Shown piece by piece: positions 48,238-60,182 of a stretch of 64,000 nt of DNA. The translations under genes were made by a program, and so were the position numbers. How positions within the stretch are numbered: position 1 is the first letter of the stretch; the number at the start of each line of letters is the position of its first letter. The notes below the pieces were generated by a model that was given only the letters and a program-made list of their open reading frames with translations, made no database searches and was not told where the DNA came from. This DNA comes from Cyathus striatus (Eukaryota; Basidiomycota; Agaricomycetes; Agaricales; Nidulariaceae), in contig JAOVFP010000003.1 in assembly GCA_025738555.1 (NCBI GenBank), positions 2,170,001-2,234,000 on the forward strand, given 5' to 3'.

Positions 48238-49590
48238 TTATTTAAGTTGGCCAACATAAGCTTCGACAACTTCAATTAATCCTTTCTGGCTTGTCTTCGG
48301 AAGAAAGCTCAGCAGCAAGCTGTTCATTTGATCCCGAGAAGCGAATGCTGGCTCACCATAAGCTTCAACTTCACTAGAGCTGAGCAGACCTTTTCCAGCT
48401 GGGTTAATGTAGACTCCATAAGCAAAGCATCCAAGCACTCCCAACCAGATAGAATTTCTTCATCGTAGAACCTCCAATTAGTGGGCCCGTGGGACTCATC
48501 GACACAATCCTGTACCAACTCGTGTATCATAAAAATGTGGAGGTGTATTTTTCAGATTTCATTTTCCTTAGGTGCAGCAGAAATTATATGGATGGTGATT
48601 TCAAACAAATCTTCGGGAGATTCCAAGAGGAATTCGACATTCAATTTCAGAGTTTTCAAACAAGAAAGTTTGCTTATTTCGAATTTTGAAATGCTATCTT
48701 AGAGATATAATGTTAGCTTACTTATACAGATAGACATATTTTATAGAGAACTCACCCGGCCTGAGATTATATGTGTCACAAAACTCGACATCCATCAAAG
48801 TATCTATACAGGATTTAATCAAATTTGCGGCTATTTCGATGCAACCATCATAATACTGGCAATCAATATCAGAGATTACTAACTTCTCCGGCTTGCACTC
48901 CATTGAAGATATGTAATGGAGGAGAGGCTGAGAGAATTCCATTAATATGGATGCGAAAGTCAAACTTTTCAGGCCCCCACAGCTATCGATAATTGGAAGA
49001 GGTTCATAGATCAATTCATCACTTTCTACCTCATCCATAAATTTGATACATTCAATATGTACTGTTGGTATGGCAGTGATGCATCTTGCAATAACATGAG
49101 GAACATTGTACATTCCACTGAGACATATCCTTTTAAGACGTGGCGAAGAAAGAGTTGAGAAAATAGCTTGTCTGCATGATTGTGATAACTTCAGCCAATC
49201 ACGACCCTGGTGGAAATAGAGGTCAAAGACTGTTAAGTTTTGGAGCATGCCAAGGAAGTCCGGAAATGTGCTTTGGTACAAGAAACAATGCCGCGTTTTC
49301 GAATGGAAGTAGTTGTATATGTACATTTCATGGATGTAAAGCACCAGATCCGGACTCAAGGCTATAAGATCATAAAAACGCAAATATTTTGGCATTGCTT
49401 TTTCTATGGAATCATAGGTTGAAAAGTTGACCCCGTGAAACCGGTGATGCCGAGTTATATCCGCGAAAGCTTTACAAGCCAAAGAGCACGCACGAATAGC
49501 TGAAAAGCCGACCTCACAAATAAGAATTATATTGTCAATGAGAGCAACCTCATCTATGATCGATTGTGCAATCTCAATTGGGACTTGCAT
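48238..49590 (-). pseudogene. F-box-like/LRR-type gene (broken)
   Basis: Starts ATG at 49,590: an N-terminal F-box-like helix set (LPIEIAQSII-type opening, IRACSLACKAFADITRHHRF) is followed by leucine-rich, LRR-like sequence, as in the large basidiomycete F-box family. An intron at 48,673-48,721 (donor GTAAGC) joins exon 2 in frame (NKLSCLKTLKLNVEF). Exon 2 has an in-frame TGA at 48,552-48,554 (complement) and a frameshift near 48,380; the frame then runs to 48,238. F-box proteins are substrate receptors of SCF ubiquitin ligases. Only two lesions, so fairly recently lost. Confidence 0.65.
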
Positions 49591-49594
49591 TGCA

Positions 49595-50955
49595 AATTTG
49601 AATAGTGGCTTGCTAAATCTAACACAGATACCAGTTATTACTCCGAAGCTTAGCTAATATGTAGCTATAGTTCGCAAACTCACCTTTTAGTGGACGGTAT
49701 AAGATGGTTGTTGCTATCAGGTTATCTATCAATTTTGAATCAGTAACGTTAAGTTTGTACATGTGTATTGGTATCATATGGATAAAACACTGCATATCAA
49801 CTACTTATGATATATGATGATACACGATCAAACAAGTACTGAGCGCTGAGCATCCATCCATCCATCCATTCAGTTATGCTACCAGCCACCCTTCCAGTGC
49901 AAAATTCTGGTCCCATCCCAACCAGCTTCCACTGCAGCCCAGCAGATGCAGCAGAGTCCTCTGCCGCTGCTGCTCAACCACCACTCCCAACCTTGGCATA
50001 AGAACCCCACTCACTCTTGTAGTCCAGTCAAGCAGGGAAAGGCTTCGTGCTACCACCCCTCAAGAACATAGGTTGCCTCAGAACATAGATCTGCCTATGA
50101 TGCAGAACAAGAACCACGGCTTTATCGTAGCCAATCCCAATCTCGCAGGGAAGGCTTCGTGACGAGTCGCACAACCCCCTTGCAGCGGCGCTTCGTACTC
50201 ATAACCAAAGGCACTCGACATTCCGATTCCAGGGACACAGAAAATTCCAAAAAGTACATCCTGTAGTAGCCAGATAATACCCACTAGCATCACTCTTAAC
50301 CCTCTAGACCAAAGGTCGTATAGTTCTGCCTGCCATTGGACAACTTGCTCGCTATTCAATGCTGCTTCAGGTTCGTGATTGGGGTAGTAGTCTGAAATGT
50401 TGATTATTTGATTATTATCCGCAAGTGCATGGTGCACAGTGCACAATGCAAGCTCTTGCAAACCCCAGAGCCCAGCGATCCTAGAACACATACGTGGACC
50501 TCGATATCTGAGTCATCCAACTTGCAATTGAATTTAACGCAAGAACGACGAAATCCAATCTTCTATATGTAGAATCCCTGACGTGTGGCATTCGACAATA
50601 CTTAAGAGCACAACGCCCTCATGCCATACCTCACTGAGAAATCGTCTACAACGAGTATTCAAAAGTCAGCTTGTCGACTCTGGAAATAGGGAGATCTCCC
50701 TCAAGATGACAATGTACGCTCTGAGCACATGATAAAGCACTGTCTCAAAATGATAGCCCAGCATCCTAGACAAGTCACATAGGAGGAATGCAACTCCTGC
50801 GAGCGAGTGGAGCAAAGCACCGCCTAGAAAGCACCATGTAACATTATTACTGTATGACCCTGTATGGTATCCGAAAGTGAACCCTATGTAGTGGCAAGAA
50901 GATTCCTCACAAGACGAAAAGTCCAGATAACATGGTCACCTAAGTACACAGAGCC
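49595..50955. other. No gene recognised
   Basis: Intergenic sequence with a 137-codon minus frame (50,078-50,491) rich in W/L/G that resembles nothing known to me. CCATCCAT simple repeat lies near 49,853. Confidence 0.4.
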
Positions 50956-50959
50956 TTTA

Positions 50960-52250
50960 TTGACCTTGCTATCAATGCCAACCCTCTCGTATACTGCACA
51001 TCGGGAATCATGCTCAAGTACACCTGAAGTAGAGAAAGAACAGGCCCCACAGCACCATGTAAATGCGACTGATTCTGGAAACATAACTATGTATCTCTCT
51101 CGATAATGGAGGACGCAGTCGCGCGACCTCGTTAACCAAGCTTAGAGTAAACATCGAGTACCATGCAAGCTTTCCCATCCACAATCATAGACCAACAAGA
51201 TACCAAAGACACCATCCAGCAAAAGCTTCTTCACGTTTTAGATCTTTCTTGACTGAGAAGGCAGGGGTCGACAACATGATCGTTATCCACATCAACTCCT
51301 ACTGGCAATAGAGGACTCAGAATCGGTAGCGCCTCGCGAACCAGGAACAGATGGCCCACCTGGCATCAGTGACAGTGTTCTGGTCGGGGATGGATCTGCC
51401 ATTGGAGAACATAGGATTGACCTCCGCAAGAAGCAACAGAGAAAGCGGGACTCTCAGCTCTAAGTGAACTCGGGGCGCACTTCACTAGGCTCCTCTCACC
51501 CAAGCACACTGGAATCTTCACTCATGCGGGACACCTCAAAGCAGCCAATATCGGGGTGTGTGAGCTAAAAGTCCATATCCTTGACATGAAGAGTCTCAGA
51601 ATCAACTATTCCAGGCAAGTAAAGGCTCACAGTATCATCCCGCCTACTGCGCTTATGACGTAGATTAGGGAGAGATAACTTTGTATGAAGAGACTGACAG
51701 CCCATGTCTTTCTGGAGAAGGTTTTTGAGTATCCACCTGCCCGAAGCATGCATGCCCCCAGGTACCAAAGTCGATCGAACTGGAGGTGAGGCTCCCTGCA
51801 GAGGTGGGACCTCAAGGCAAAACGATATAGGTATAGGACTCATCGAACCGTTCACAACCACCGTACGACCATACGTCATTGTCTCACATATCATCCCCAG
51901 TGCCTGAGCAGCTGGGATCCTAGGCGAGGCACAGAAAGAGCCATACATATCACTTCCACCGAATTCCACCTGGGTGGCCCAGCACGTGTTGCCTACGCTG
52001 GTTGTTGGGGGAGGAACAAATGCTTTCCATCGAAGTTCTCCCTAGGAATGTGTAAACCGTCTTCGCACAGCTCAGGAAGAGTGAGAGTACAGAAGGACTG
52101 TGGAAGTGGATGCAGGAGGGGGGTTGGGCAAAGGTTCTGGAGGCTGTAGTTTTGGTGGTGGTGGTGGACCGGTGGTGACGTCGAAATGGAATGTCCTTCG
52201 TTGGGGCCTCTTTCTGACACCCTGCCCCCCTGCGAAGTCATACCCTAGTT
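50960..52250 (-). pseudogene. TBC-gene copy 3
   Basis: On the minus strand it follows copy 2b in order: proline-rich start (52,240-52,080), the CTGCTCAGGCAC block (51,905), GTACCTGGGGGCATG (51,765), LSLPNLRHKRSRRDD (51,690-51,640), VKDMDF (51,570), the start of the TBC domain (51,240-51,140) and GVLEHDSRCAVYER-frame sequence (51,030-50,980). It lacks the region corresponding to 30,030-30,760 of copy 2b and stops midway through the TBC domain. Many frame changes; non-functional. Confidence 0.65.
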
Positions 52251-52254
52251 CGCC

Positions 52255-53298
52255 ACTGCCAATCTACCTGGCATTAATGATACCCAGGCAGCGACCCCAG
52301 CCTTAGAGTGACTACAGTTTGCTGCATTCTCCATTGAGAATCGTTCGAGCTTCAGTGTAGCAGTCATATCGAAGATCTGTTAACCAACACGTGTCAGCGA
52401 GTTGTTGACAGTGTGAGATGGAGTCTTACAGTATCGTAGTAAGGGGCTTTTCGTCTTCCTATAGTACTGTTGTGATGTGAGTGGATGCAGCATTGAAGTG
52501 GGTGTGCCGATGAATGTAAGGGACATAGATAACAATAGAGCCAGTGACGGACGGAGAACACACGGTGCAGGGAACAAAGCACGCATCCTTTCCGAACCCA
52601 AATTCACACGCCGCAAGTCCGGACCGGAGCTGTCCATTTCGATGTTTCCTGCTGGTGCTTTCTTTCCCACTGATACATACATCATACAGTGTGTTAAGTG
52701 TTCGCATTCTATATCGTATCATGTGCAAGAAGTTCAAGTTGTTCTAGGTGCTTTCAACAAATTTTCAAGTGATATATTGTCCACATTACCTCAAGGCACA
52801 AGCGTACACCGATTGCCTGATTGCTTTCTTTGCTCTGTCGGTATCTGATATTCATCTACTTGATTGCACACTTGAAGCCTGTGAGTCTATCCACAAGGCC
52901 TTAACTGCTCTTCTACTCTCATGATCTTGGTTGGCTCTTGTGGTAACTTCTATCTAATTGATCTGTCTATGCTGTCTATCACATTCTTCAAGCATAAAAA
53001 TGACCATGCAATCGTTGGTCTATGTATATGACATGCTTTCCCATACTGATAGATTGTGACAGATCGATAGTGGATGTGAAAGCTTTTGTGTCATTCGACT
53101 TAATTTGACTTCATAAGTAGTATGTAAGGCTTTTAATATCCCACTATCGATCTCTCACGACAACCATGGACAAGAGAATAAAATGTATATTTAGCCTTAT
53201 CGATTCTGTGTGTTTCGGTAGGGGAAGGGTTTGACAGACAGCTGAGTAGATCGATTATGAAGAAGTTCCCAGATGCCTGTCAAATGGTGGGGGTGAAA
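52255..53298. other. No gene recognised
   Basis: Includes a segment (52,583-52,650) shared with 29,450-29,510 and a block near 53,030 shared with 20,097. The short frames at 52,477-52,848 on both strands are not supported. Confidence 0.45.
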
Positions 53299-53306
53299 AG
53301 TATGAG

Positions 53307-54313
53307 TGGGGATGCCCAATTCCTATGTCACACGGCCCTACTGCGTCACACATCGTCACACATCTGTCACAAAACTTGAAGCCGGCCTTTCTTACATCAT
53401 ATTTCCATCCTCCACATACAAATTATCAATATTTTGATCTCATATGACGAGTAAAACATGTTTAATTTAATATAAGCATAAATATATAGCAAAATTTTAG
53501 AAATTGCACTGTGAGACTACTTAGACCACCCATTCAGATGCCTCAACATGCAAGCGCGCATGTGAGAAGCATTTATTTGCTTATATTTACTCTGAGATAA
53601 GATATTGGGTCAGAAAGTATCTTCTCCGAAGACAATTCTAGCAATGGATTTTAACAACACAAACATATAAAATTGGACTGAATTAGTGTGTATAGCATGT
53701 ATTTCATAATAAGGGCAAAAAATAAGTTGCATTGGTGAGATAAATGTTGGTAGATCTAATATTACTAATAATATAGTAGAATAGCTTGTTTTGAATAGAA
53801 CTCAACAACGAATGCACCGATTTATATGATATATAGAGCAATTTTGCACTACTCGACGAAGTCAATAACGCTCCGAACGCAGAATTATTAATTTCGAAGC
53901 ACAATATGTAAAAGTCGTGATTTTTCAGGTCGTTTATTACCTTAATGACAGAGAATAAAAAATCTGGGTTCAGAGCAGTATTTTCCTCGATGTATAGTGC
54001 AACTTTGCTCTATAATCCATGTTGATCCGCGAAGTCGTTGAGGACATCTATTCAAAATAAGTTTTCCCTGCCAAAATAGCAGGCATTTTTCAAGTTTTGC
54101 TATTTAAAATCTTAAAATCATGTATATATTTAAAACAAGCTCATATATACATTAAATGAACATATATAAATGTACTACATACAGTTTTATGGTGATATAA
54201 ATGCTGTGGAAAGAGGAAAGTTGATAAAGGTGCCCGGCTTCAAGTTTCAGAAGGTGTCACATGTTGTAACATAATGTCACGCCACGGCACGTAACCGGGG
54301 ATTGGGCATCCCC
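53307..54313. mobile_element. hAT-like MITE with 8-bp target duplication
   Basis: Begins TGGGGATGCCCAAT and ends ATTGGGCATCCCC; AGTATGAG lies directly outside on both sides (53,299-53,306 and 54,314-54,321). Inverted similarity (AACTTGAAGCCGG block) extends ~100 bp inward. AT-rich interior without a transposase. Eight-bp duplications are typical of hAT elements. Confidence 0.75.
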
Positions 54314-54443
54314 AGTATGAGAAACGTAGGGCCATTGAGCAAATGGTACACGGAGAGATAAACGTTATCAGTCTCTGATACCACTGATAAGATGGAACTT
54401 GATAAGATATAAATGAGAGTAGGGAGCATAAAAGCGTTACTGT

Positions 54444-55744
54444 AGGACCCCCGAAAATCTCTACTAAAGTTAGATCCCAGGAAAATTGATTCTTGTCCGG
54501 ATTGAGTTTCCAAAATTTCGCTTATTTTTTCCGGATAGCATCCATGTCCACGCCGGGGGCCCCAGATTGTGTCCTAGCTGAGGAGTCTTTCATGGCAGCA
54601 TGTTTGGAATTCTTCCCTACGGTCTTTGAGTACATGGTTATAACTGACAACGATTAAACTTCGAACACATGGGTTAGTAGAAATAAAAGTAAACTCACTA
54701 AGCCCAACACAAGGACCATTCGTAGTGATAACAAAACCAGGGACCGAAAAAGAGAGGAGATCATAGACTGAGGCTGCATCGCATAAAAGCATCTCCTTAG
54801 CTTCTAAAGGAATAGCGAGCTTGCATTTGATGGCTTTGACAATGAAGTCTGGCATATTTGAAGCCGGAAATGGCTTTCCACAATCAATCCAATCTGATTC
54901 GCAAAATTCTCAATAATCTTCATCAATGATAATACAATTGATGTCCATAACAAATTGCAAAATATCGAAGAGATGAGCTCGAGACTTCAAGTTGGTGATC
55001 CAAAGCAGTGAAGAATAGCAAGCACATGTTTTCTAGTGAGTGATTTCTAAAACAAAACAACGAGTATTAGTGATGTAGATTTTGGATAGATAATGTGAAA
55101 TGTCAAAGAGAACTGCAAGGTAGGTACAGTAGCAGCAACAAGCACTTCACAAGTTGAGGATGAAGTAAGGAGGTTCAGGTCAAGTATGAGAGGCAGAGTA
55201 TTGAATTACTCCAGAGCAGATATAATAATTTATATGTAATGAAAGGACTTAAATGCTGTACACTATGATGGAGGTAAACGACCGCACTCAGACAAAGAAT
55301 GAAAATGAAAACCTAGTAATTCTGTTGAGTTGAAGAGCGGGCTTGCCCAAGCTCCAGGTGGCGGGACTCAGGGTGTTGGCTAGCAGTGTCATATTTACTA
55401 CTCTTGAATATCGGTTCAGTTCCTGTGGATGTACATTTGAAGGAAAGTGCAAGGAGGGTTTTTGAAGAAGGTGAGATACAGACTGATACAGACAAAGCCA
55501 ATGACCAGAAATTTTTACAGCTGCATGGCAAAAATTAGGAAATATTGACATCACCTACCGGGTCATTTTTGTCCGGACAGGGATCATACATTCAAAATGT
55601 TTAACTACTAATGTCCGGATAGGTGATCAAAGAATGTTGGTCTCCAGCTCCCAAAAGTGTCTGGATTGTGTCAAGTTCCAGGGCCGTAGGCCCTGGTTTT
55701 TTTCCGGATTGGCATCTAACTGTGGTACAGATTTTCGGGGGTCC
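54444..55744. mobile_element. TIR element (~1.3 kb) with gene relic
   Basis: Ends are AGGACCCCCGAAAATCT and its inverted copy, with ~40 bp of similarity including AGTTAGAT and TCCGGA motifs. The interior carries minus-strand coding-like sequence. No clear target duplication. Confidence 0.6.
54520..55015 (-). pseudogene. Coding-like relic of unknown family
   Basis: A minus-strand frame 54,574-54,855 (NGPCVGLSEFTFI in the middle) extends upstream across one TAG to a segment near 54,960-54,890 (DINCIIIDEDY, CESDWIDCGKPF). Composition and the smooth extension across the stop suggest a former protein-coding gene. The family is not recognised; it may be the element's own gene. Confidence 0.35.
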
Positions 55745-55794
55745 TGTTGAACCTACACACGGATCCTAAAAGTGATGGCAATTCCCACACATAT

Positions 55795-56590
55795 GGAGAA
55801 TCGTCCATTGCCTCATTTGACGTATCACACATTCAAAACTGTGTCGGCTTCTTTCAAACTTTGGTTATGTGTAATATATAATGTATTCTACTGGATTAAA
55901 AATTTTAATGCTGTTTAAATGATAGCATGTTGTGATATACCTTACTAATTTGCTCATAAAAGTCTCCATAGTATGATTGTCATTAAGATATCATGGGAAT
56001 TTGGACTTCCAAAGATAATATACACCATGTAAAAATATAAAATAGAAAGGACATTCCAGCATAAAGATATCATGCTATAAAAATAATCCTTCCTCATTTT
56101 CAATGCTGCAAGATTCAGAAATGTTGTAATATTTTCTTTATAGATGAATATAATGTGATGGTACTTCATTAACATACATAGAGGTATTCCCGTAGCTAAA
56201 TGGTGTGCATAAAAGCTGTCATTGTCTCAATTATACAGTAATATTCTATAGTAGAGAAAGAAGCACACATGCCAATTCAGTGTGATGAATATTAAGCCTT
56301 AAATTATTCATAGTTGGATGGGAGAACATTCATATAACTTTGGATGTGGATTACATGGCATGTATACTATAGTATAGAGAAGAATCATGACATTCTGGAG
56401 CCCAGAAGGAATTATATAGTTCAATTTATTCCCACTACCTTTTAAGGTAGTTGGGTTATAGGGACATCTGATTTCCCTATAAGGCGATTTACAGGTTTGT
56501 AAACAGGATCTCAACCTGATTGGCTGGAGCCTGTGACAATCCTGTGACCGCTGTTGAATTCACTCGTCTCAGTATTCTTATGACTCATAC
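55795..56590. other. AT-rich, no gene seen
   Basis: Only short frames; nothing recognised. Confidence 0.5.
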
Positions 56591-56929
56591 TCTATTCTAT
56601 CTGGAACCCCTACTTGACCTCCCTCCTGCACCTCCACTTCTGTGGTGACCCCGCAGTACCTCTCTTCCTGGATTGTCGATTCCAGCTGCTCCAGCACCAG
56701 GGATGATACGAGCAATGATACATATTCAAAATTCAAGCCCAAATAAATCCACTCTTCCACCAATACTCCACCCATGCATTGCCATCATACATATCAATCT
56801 CCTCCATCTCTCTCAGAGTATGAGACATCTTCATAGCCTTATCTACTTCAAATTTCGGGTATCCAAGAGCCCCTGACTATGAATGTGTTGAATTGCATTG
56901 AAGAAAATGCAAAATCTTTTGCGCAGGTA

Positions 56930-58019
56930 CAGTCCGTGACAGGCAAAGTCCACCAATTTTATTACGGTACAAAAACGAGTTTTTTAGGACAAACTAATTA
57001 CAGATTCAGATTCAGAAAGTCAAAATACATACAAAAACGATGTTTTTAAGAAATTCCCACGAGAAAATAGGTTTGCCAAATTTTTTGGCAAAAAAATCGA
57101 CATGTTACATGACCTATTTTAGGATAAAATAGCTTCAAGTGCCATCATGGCCTGATTGGAGACTTCATGGTGTTGGTGCTGCTTCACCTGTTAAACAATG
57201 CCTATAAGCACTCATGAATCACCATGTTCAGTTAATAAAATTGCAAATAACATCCAGAGGACAAGCATCTAAGTATTTCATAACTGCATTTTTTGCATCT
57301 TGAAATGTTCTTTTCTCTTCTTCATGATACTGATATTTCACCCACCCCCAGTACTGTTAAAATGTATTGAATAATTTAGACATGGATTACAATAGAAAAT
57401 ATACTCATGCTACATGATTCCAGTCAGGCTCAGGGTCATCCTCCTCCAAAGCAGTGTCCTCCAGATCCTCATCTGAGCAGTAAGGGTCTTGAAGTAATTC
57501 ACCATCCTCACTGATTAGCTGTGGTTTAGACACACTTATAGATCCCCCCACTGATCACATTTTCAGGACTTGTATTGGGCTCTGGGGAGGATGTGTTAGT
57601 GACAGGTGGTGGGGAGGAGCTTTGAAGATTAGTTCTTGACTGATTATTGCAAAGTCCACTTGTATTTCAGCTCTTTTTCTTGGGTCAACCTCCTGGCATG
57701 GTGGTTAGAAAGATATATTTTTGGTGCTCATTGAGGCAATTCAGGGGCATCTATTTTTGCGGGATCATATCGCAATTGATGAGAGGATGCTAAAAATGCA
57801 TTTTCCATGAATTGTACTATTTTTTATGGCCGAGTGCCAAATTTTTGGGTCAAAAAATAAAAAAAATCGGAAATCGAAAAATCGGCTTGTGGAATCTTAA
57901 TAAATACATCGTAACTATGCTATTCCGACGGTTTTCGGAGTTTAAAACTTATTTGTCATTGCTGAAAAACTCACTTAAGTTCACTCAAAAAATTGGCGGG
58001 TTTTGCCTGTTGCGGACTG
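56930..58019 (-). mobile_element. Tc1/mariner-like element (~1.1 kb), truncated
   Basis: Starts CAGTCCGTGACAGGCAAAG and ends with a close inverted copy (TTTTGCCTGTTGCGGACTG), both flanked by TA. It holds only the end of a transposase gene on the minus strand. It is inserted inside TBC copy 4. Confidence 0.75.
57195..57600 (-). pseudogene. C-terminal fragment of a DDE transposase
   Basis: Minus-strand exon 57,550-57,415 (ISEDGELLQDPYCSDEDLED, acidic) is joined across a short intron to 57,356-57,190 (QYWGWVKYQYHEEEKRTFQD, then DACPLDVICNFIN and FMSAYR). This resembles the end of basidiomycete Tc1/mariner-type transposases after the W-G-x-x-K-Y-x-Y motif. Two in-frame TGA codons (57,228-57,230 and 57,219-57,221, complement) sit where arginine is usual. 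The catalytic part is absent. Confidence 0.55.
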
Positions 58020-58644
58020 TAGCACCTGTAGTTCACTGCTATCAGCCTTCTCAATTTTCTCAACCCATGAGTTGTACAACACAACTTGGATGTGTTATTG
58101 GCCATGGAATTGGATACAAGTGAAAACAAGAATAATGATAGTTGCCATACAGTTGGATAATTGTATATGAACCAATGAGGTGAGTGCCCCCCCCCCCTCA
58201 TCTTCTCTACTTTGATCTGTTTCAGTTGAGGGCATATAGGCTTCATGTGTGGTGGATGATCAAAAGCCTTCTTGGGAAAGAGCTTTGCCACAGCACAACT
58301 TCCACCCAAGGACCAGGAGGCTGGTCGTGGACCAAGATCACGAAGTTTCTCAGGGTGGGTTCAATTCAATGGATGCGGAGGGTGCCACCCATGTTCAGAA
58401 GAGATTGTATGTAGTGGTGATGCTGTTGATAAGTTCTCGAAATACAGTGGTTTGCCATCTGTAGATGCGGATTTGGTTTCTCTTCGTAGTCCACATTTTT
58501 AACTTGCATCCCCTCCTCTCAGTATGGACTGCTGTCAGTCTCTTCGTACAAGGTTATCTCTCCACATTCTACAATGTTAGTGCCCTAAGCAGTATGATAC
58601 AATATGGACTTTGAGTGTTTAAGCATCCCACGTGAGTGAAGATT

Positions 58645-59855
58645 CCGGTGCACTTCAAGCTGGGGCATCCTTTCCAGCCTATAAATCTATCTTGAATAAA
58701 CAGATGACGAGGATAAGGCTCATCACCCTATCGAGCCAAACGTGCTGCCTAAAACCTGTTGCATTGACTGCCCTACCTCTGCTACCAGCCTGGGCTTTAG
58801 TGAGCATCTGCAAGCCCACAATTGTAATATGCGGTATGTTCCCCTTTCCCCAGACTTGGAGAACATGTGAAGTTTACTATGCTGTTCCCACCACAGATGA
58901 CATTGGTACACCTGGACATGTTGCAGGTCTCACTCCCACCCATTACTTGGTAACTATTTGTGATGGGTTACTGCCACATTGCTGCCACATCAGGCCTCTG
59001 CCGATCAGTGCTCTGCAGTTAGAACACTATGTGAGGGCATCGTCAGTGTTTCACTAGACCCCTATGTTGGGAACACTGGATACACACATCTTACCACTAG
59101 TATGTGGAAGGTCCATTGTCATACAAATATTGGTGCTCTATGGAATTGAATTGAGGATCAGGAACTCGTGAATTGTATGCCCACTTCCCATCTACTTATT
59201 CACTCTACTCATGTTATCACCAGCTTAGTGCAGGTTCTCCGCTGAACTCTCCACTATATCCACATTTCTCCACCTCACAATTAAGATTCCTTACTTGGAT
59301 CCTGATCCCAGTATCTCAACGGCCTGTTAATGGCAGCTTTGGATACTCTGAGAAGAATCCCATAGTTGAATGTTGTTTGTCAGGGTGTGGAGGTTTTCAT
59401 ATTGTGTCAGTTTGTTTCCTTAATTTCAACCTGCCTGTTTATGATCTATTCCTGTTTCAGACTTATGAACTCCAAATTCAAGGCATTTTTCACTATCACT
59501 ATTAATGTTGTATATTATTAACAGATCTCTTTTAATACAACCATCCTTGCCCCTCCCTGTGTTTAATTGCTTATTAATTTAAAGTTCCCCCTCATTGACT
59601 TATCATGGTAAATAAATGTCAGTTAAATGAGGTGGTAGTGGGCCCTGCCACTTGCCGGCCCTATTTCTTTATTCGTCTCAGAATGAGAGTGCATATTTAT
59701 AAGGAAATAGTTTATAACACACTATTGAATAATCATATCATAACGAAAATTTACACTCCTATGAGACATCATATGTAGAACATATTAACAAAATTATAAA
59801 ACATTTCAAGCAATAGGTGGTAAACTAGACTCGATATGATACACCATATTATTCG
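58645..59855. other. No gene assigned
   Basis: A 141-codon plus frame (58,632-59,057) and a 110-codon frame (59,173-59,505) have no recognisable motif. They may be relics carried with TBC copy 4. Confidence 0.35.
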
Positions 59856-60182
59856 CCAAAAGCGTGGGAACTGCCATCACTTTTGGGAACCACGTGTAGG
59901 AGAACGAGAAGAAATTTAAATTGCACAAACCGAACTAAAACGGGATACCTTCCGGTGTGCCGAACATTCCCATATTTGTATTACTTAATACACGAAGACT
60001 ACCGTTGACGGGATGTCCAAGGTTCGTTTCAAATGCTCGCTCGCAAACACCTGAACTGAACAGGTCACGTGATCTACACACCATACCATATCAGGAAACA
60101 CATCGTGCAGCGGAACCTCTGCCGGTCCTCCGGAGTCCGAAGAGGAACATTCAGAACTTACATAAGTTAAGTAGTTAATGTA

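Larger units (their letters stand above)
56595..58640 (+). pseudogene. TBC-gene copy 4, split by a transposon
   Basis: 56,595-56,730 matches 29,570-29,800 and 51,895 (CTGCTCCAGCACCAGGGATG). After an inserted element (56,930-58,019) the match resumes at ~58,185 and continues to ~58,640: GTGTGGTGGATGATCAAAAG, a CAGGGTGGGTTCAATTC block, GTAGATGCGGATTTGG and ATGGACTGCTGTCAGTC. The last reads GGACCGCCGTCAATC in copy 2b, a CG to TG difference. Many stops; no TBC domain remains. Confidence 0.65.
55752..59900. mobile_element. 4.1-kb segment bounded by 39-bp inverted repeats
   Basis: CCTACACACGG...AAAAGTGATGGCAATTCCCAC at 55,752-55,790 matches the reverse complement of 59,862-59,900 with few mismatches. 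The interior contains TBC copy 4 and a Tc1/mariner-like insertion. No target duplication is evident, so this is a candidate only. Confidence 0.5.

Noticed and set aside
12583..57230. TGA read as a sense codon (recoding or altered genetic code)
   Set aside because: The same genes also carry frameshifts and a missing catalytic residue, TGA is also used as an ordinary terminal stop here, and the sites fit CpG decay.
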